A stretch of DNA of 64,000 nt, from NCBI GenBank assembly GCA_036971475.1, contig JBAIZL010000005.1, positions 242,588,323-242,652,322 on the forward strand, read 5' to 3'. The notes under the pieces were generated by a model that saw nothing but the letters and a program-made list of their open reading frames with translations, was not told the DNA's origin and ran no database searches. This document shows positions 61,829-64,000 of this stretch, one piece after another. Source of the stretch: Prosapia bicincta (taxonomy: Eukaryota; Arthropoda; Insecta; Hemiptera; Cercopidae). The number at the start of each line of letters is the position of its first letter. The stretch's first letter is position 1. Made by a program: the position numbers and the translations under genes.

Positions 61829-62123
61829 CACCTCAAGGAAGTTAGTGAATATAACGTCCGTCGGTTTTAACCGTTAATTGAGGAAACCTTAAGTAGAGTG
61901 AATATCTACAACCACTTAATAGAGCGCATATCTATTAAGAACACGAGCGAATATCGTGTAGGTGAAAAGTGAAAAGTGAAAGTTGTTCAAATGAGCAAAG
62001 TATTTTGGATCAACTTGTAAGTAGATCTTAAGATATAGAATTAAGAAAAAAGTAGAGTAAATACTTTTTAATTTTATATAATTGATTTTTAATTTTTATT
62101 ATTTTGAAAAATAATATTAAATA

Positions 62124-63200
62124 ATGGCAACGCCAACATTAAAAAAGGAGTATCTTGACATGATACCCGAGTATAGTGGAGAGCCCACTATGCTCCATAG
62201 ATTTATCTCAATATGTGATAAGATAGTGAATAAGTTTTATGTAAGCGAAAATCCAGAGGATTTTCAAAATGAGTATCTGTTCTCCTCTATTCTTTCTAAA
62301 TTAAAAGGCCAAGCACTGGAAATGGTTGTAAACTCTAACTCTTACAATTGGCACGAAACTAGAAAAGTATTATTAATTAGTTATTCAGACAAAAGGGATT
62401 GTTTCACATTAAACTTAGAGATGTCAGAATTAAAACAAGAAAGTAACGAATCACCATTTCAATTCTATGAGAAAATTCAAAAGTTACTAAATTTACAAAT
62501 TTCATTTTTTATGAATAAAGAGCCTCAAAGGCAGATGGCTAAAGACATTTTAATAGAATACGTTCAGAAACTAGCTTTAAGAGTTCTCCTTAGGGGTTTG
62601 CATGAACCCATCGGGTCACTAATGCGTACCAAGAACCCTAACACTCTTAGTGAAGCACTTAATATGCTCACAAACGACTTCCAATTTAAAAATAATAAAA
62701 TGTTTACTCAGCCAAGCAAACAACCAGTCTTTCAGAAAAGCCAAACTCATAACGTAAGAAGACCAATACATACTGAATTTAAATACCACCAAATACCTAA
62801 ACAACCTTATCAACACCCAAATCCTTCCTATAGACCACCAACTTTTGCTAATCAGGGTCAGCCTCAAAGGGGACAACCAAACAACAACACTACTAAACCT
62901 CAGTATCCTCAGCGAAATACGGGTTATCAACCTACCCCTATGAGTATTTCCACCAGACAGACAGATAGGCCTTCTAGACAAACGAATTTGTATCAAATGA
63001 CCGGACAAGGAGCCGAAAAAGACGATTACACTATGTACCAGACTAATGGACAAGAATCATTCGCTTTTGAAGAAGATCTCGGGAAAGAAGAGTACTTCGA
63101 AGAATCCCAAAATTTAACCGACAACTACGAAGAAGAGACCGCTAAAATCGATCAGGACGATTTTTTAGGACATACAAGCCTCGGAATCGATTTTCAATAA
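62124..63200 (+). CDS. gag: Gag of gypsy/17.6-class retrotransposon
   Basis: A 358-residue intact frame. It starts MATPTLKKEYLDMIPEYSGE, close to the start of 17.6/297/gypsy Gags (a short lead followed by the YSGE/F..G motif). Residues 20-180 are an alpha-helical capsid-like region with LKGQALEMV and a following Leu-rich helix. Residues 190-300 are rich in Gln, Pro, Asn and Arg, suited to RNA binding. No CCHC zinc knuckle is present, as usual for this group. The C-terminus is acidic. The ATG at 62,124 has an A-rich leader of about 300 bases after the PBS. The stop overlaps the next ATG as TAATG (63,198-63,202), so pol would come from a -1 shift or reinitiation. The intact frame suggests recent insertion. 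A minus-strand 144-codon frame inside it is a shadow. Confidence 0.88.
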   Translation: MATPTLKKEYLDMIPEYSGEPTMLHRFISICDKIVNKFYVSENPEDFQNEYLFSSILSKLKGQALEMVVNSNSYNWHETRKVLLISYSDKRDCFTLNLEMSELKQESNESPFQFYEKIQKLLNLQISFFMNKEPQRQMAKDILIEYVQKLALRVLLRGLHEPIGSLMRTKNPNTLSEALNMLTNDFQFKNNKMFTQPSKQPVFQKSQTHNVRRPIHTEFKYHQIPKQPYQHPNPSYRPPTFANQGQPQRGQPNNNTTKPQYPQRNTGYQPTPMSISTRQTDRPSRQTNLYQMTGQGAEKDDYTMYQTNGQESFAFEEDLGKEEYFEESQNLTDNYEEETAKIDQDDFLGHTSLGIDFQ

Positions 63201-63952
63201 TGAATCTACAAAGCGAAAATAACGAGCTACCATTTATATACGACACAAACACCAAATCTAGAATATTAATTGACACAGGCAGTACTAGATCATTTATGCG
63301 AAAATCTTTAGGCTGGAAAAATTTTAAAACAAGCATTAAAAAAGAGCCGTTTGAAGTAATCACCGCACACGGCACTTCAAAAGAAAATTTTTGTTGCACC
63401 ATACCTCTGTTGTCTAAAAAAGCAATTAAATTTTATTTATTTGACTTTCATCAGAATTTTGACCTATTACTAGGGCTAGACAATATAAAGGATTTAGGGA
63501 TAAGCTTAGACTTTATAAATAATAAATTAATACTTTGTGATGAGGAAATCCCTATTCAATATTTTAACACTGAAAAAGGAAGTTGTAATAAAACAGACAG
63601 CACGTCAATAAAGCAGGAACAATTTAGTTATGTTATACAAGCCCGCACTAGCCAAACAGTTAAATTAAAAATACAAAATATTCATAATGGAGAAGGTATT
63701 TTACCACACAAACAAGTGAACGGATTAGAAATTCCGCAGTGTATAGTTTCAGTGCATAAGGGTGAAGCCTATTGCCCTATTATAAACAATACGGAAGAAA
63801 ATGTAAAATTAACAATAAGTAAACTAGGGATGGGCCGATTCCGATTCTCGATTCCAGGAATCGTCGATTCTAGGTGGTATCGAGGAATCGTCGATACTCG
63901 ATTCTTCATTCATAAAAGTGTCGATTCCGATTCCTATTTTGTTAACTATTAA
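63200..63952 (+). pseudogene. pol: Pol N-terminus: aspartic protease, cut by an insertion
   Basis: The frame opens at the ATG overlapping the gag stop. RILIDTGSTRSFM puts the catalytic Asp-Thr-Gly at residues 25-27. LLLGLDNIKDLG (residues 89-100) is the second conserved protease motif. Residues 120-208 are the linker before reverse transcriptase. From about residue 208 (63,825) the frame reads through an unrelated Arg/Asp/Ser-rich stretch coded by an inserted repeat and stops at 63,952. Reverse transcriptase, RNase H and integrase are not in the window, so whether the right part of pol continues after the insert is unknown. The element cannot make full Pol as it stands. Confidence 0.85.
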
Positions 63953-64000
63953 AATATGCGTGTGGAGTAATTTATTACCAAACAAAATTTATTATATTTG
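63825..64000. mobile_element. hAT-like insertion in pol, running off the window
   Basis: TAGGGATGGGCCGATTCCG is a start typical of hAT-type non-autonomous elements. It is followed by several GATTC/GAATC repeats (CGATTCC, GGAATCGTCGATTC) that form short hairpins. Sequence style changes sharply from the Pol linker. The far end and target duplication are outside the window. Confidence 0.6.

Noticed and set aside
62619..63402. Minus-strand frames of 144 and 86 codons
   Set aside because: Shadows of gag and the protease on the plus strand, with no domain of their own.

Overview
The window looks like a gene-poor, strongly AT-rich stretch of an animal nuclear genome, most likely an arthropod and perhaps an insect. 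The evidence is the kind of mobile elements present: Penelope-like elements (PLEs) with a GIY-YIG endonuclease, a gypsy/17.6-like LTR retrotransposon primed by tRNA-Ser, a Jockey-like LINE, a mariner/IS630-type transposase remnant and hAT elements. About three dozen long (TA)n tracts, several (CA)n tracts and several tandem arrays fill much of the rest. I found no convincing intact host gene. Most long open frames are artefacts of microsatellites or of repeats whose period is a multiple of three. The species cannot be named from sequence alone.

Layout. 1-5 kb: fold-back repeats, Penelope-type terminal cassettes and a solo LTR (family LTR-B). 6-7.5 kb: a decayed Penelope RT/GIY-YIG copy. 7.6-8.4 kb: a 55-bp tandem array. 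8.8-13.4 kb: palindromic cassettes, a dispersed repeat and a 65-bp tandem array carrying a CRE-like palindrome. 13.8-14.8 kb: more Penelope remnants, abutting a 2.5-kb, 48-bp minisatellite (to 17.4 kb). 18.5-29 kb: short tandem arrays, a Jockey-like LINE fragment split by (CA)n, a tRNA-like sequence and a second Penelope lineage followed by six 92-bp repeats. 31.4-32.4 kb: a deleted hAT element. 32.6-33.4 kb: an inverted cassette split by a solo LTR. 37.7-41 kb: more cassettes and a gag-bearing, pol-deleted LTR-B copy. 41.3-44.7 kb: a 128-bp satellite with an 8-unit (1,021-bp) higher-order period. 45.7-50.2 kb: nested Penelope structures, including the best-preserved RT/endonuclease copy. 54.8-56.9 kb: a perfect 193-bp palindrome, further cassettes and a Penelope fragment. 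59.3-59.6 kb: a mariner-type remnant. 61.5-64 kb: a fresh-looking gypsy-class element (LTR, PBS, gag, protease) whose pol is cut by a hAT-like insertion running off the window.

The main unifying observation is that unrelated-looking inverted cassettes share one RNA plan: CUGANGA, then stem II, then GAA, then a short palindrome, then a non-G base. This is the core of a type I hammerhead ribozyme whose helix III is self-complementary (AAGCTT, ATGTACAT, ACGCGT or ACGT), as expected for ribozymes that act as dimers. Hammerheads are known in Penelope-like elements. Here they occur in many divergent families, mostly as head-to-head palindromes, and nearly always lie inside or beside (TA)n tracts. 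The gypsy-class LTRs sit in the same tracts, so (TA)n appears to be a common landing pad for several retroelement classes.
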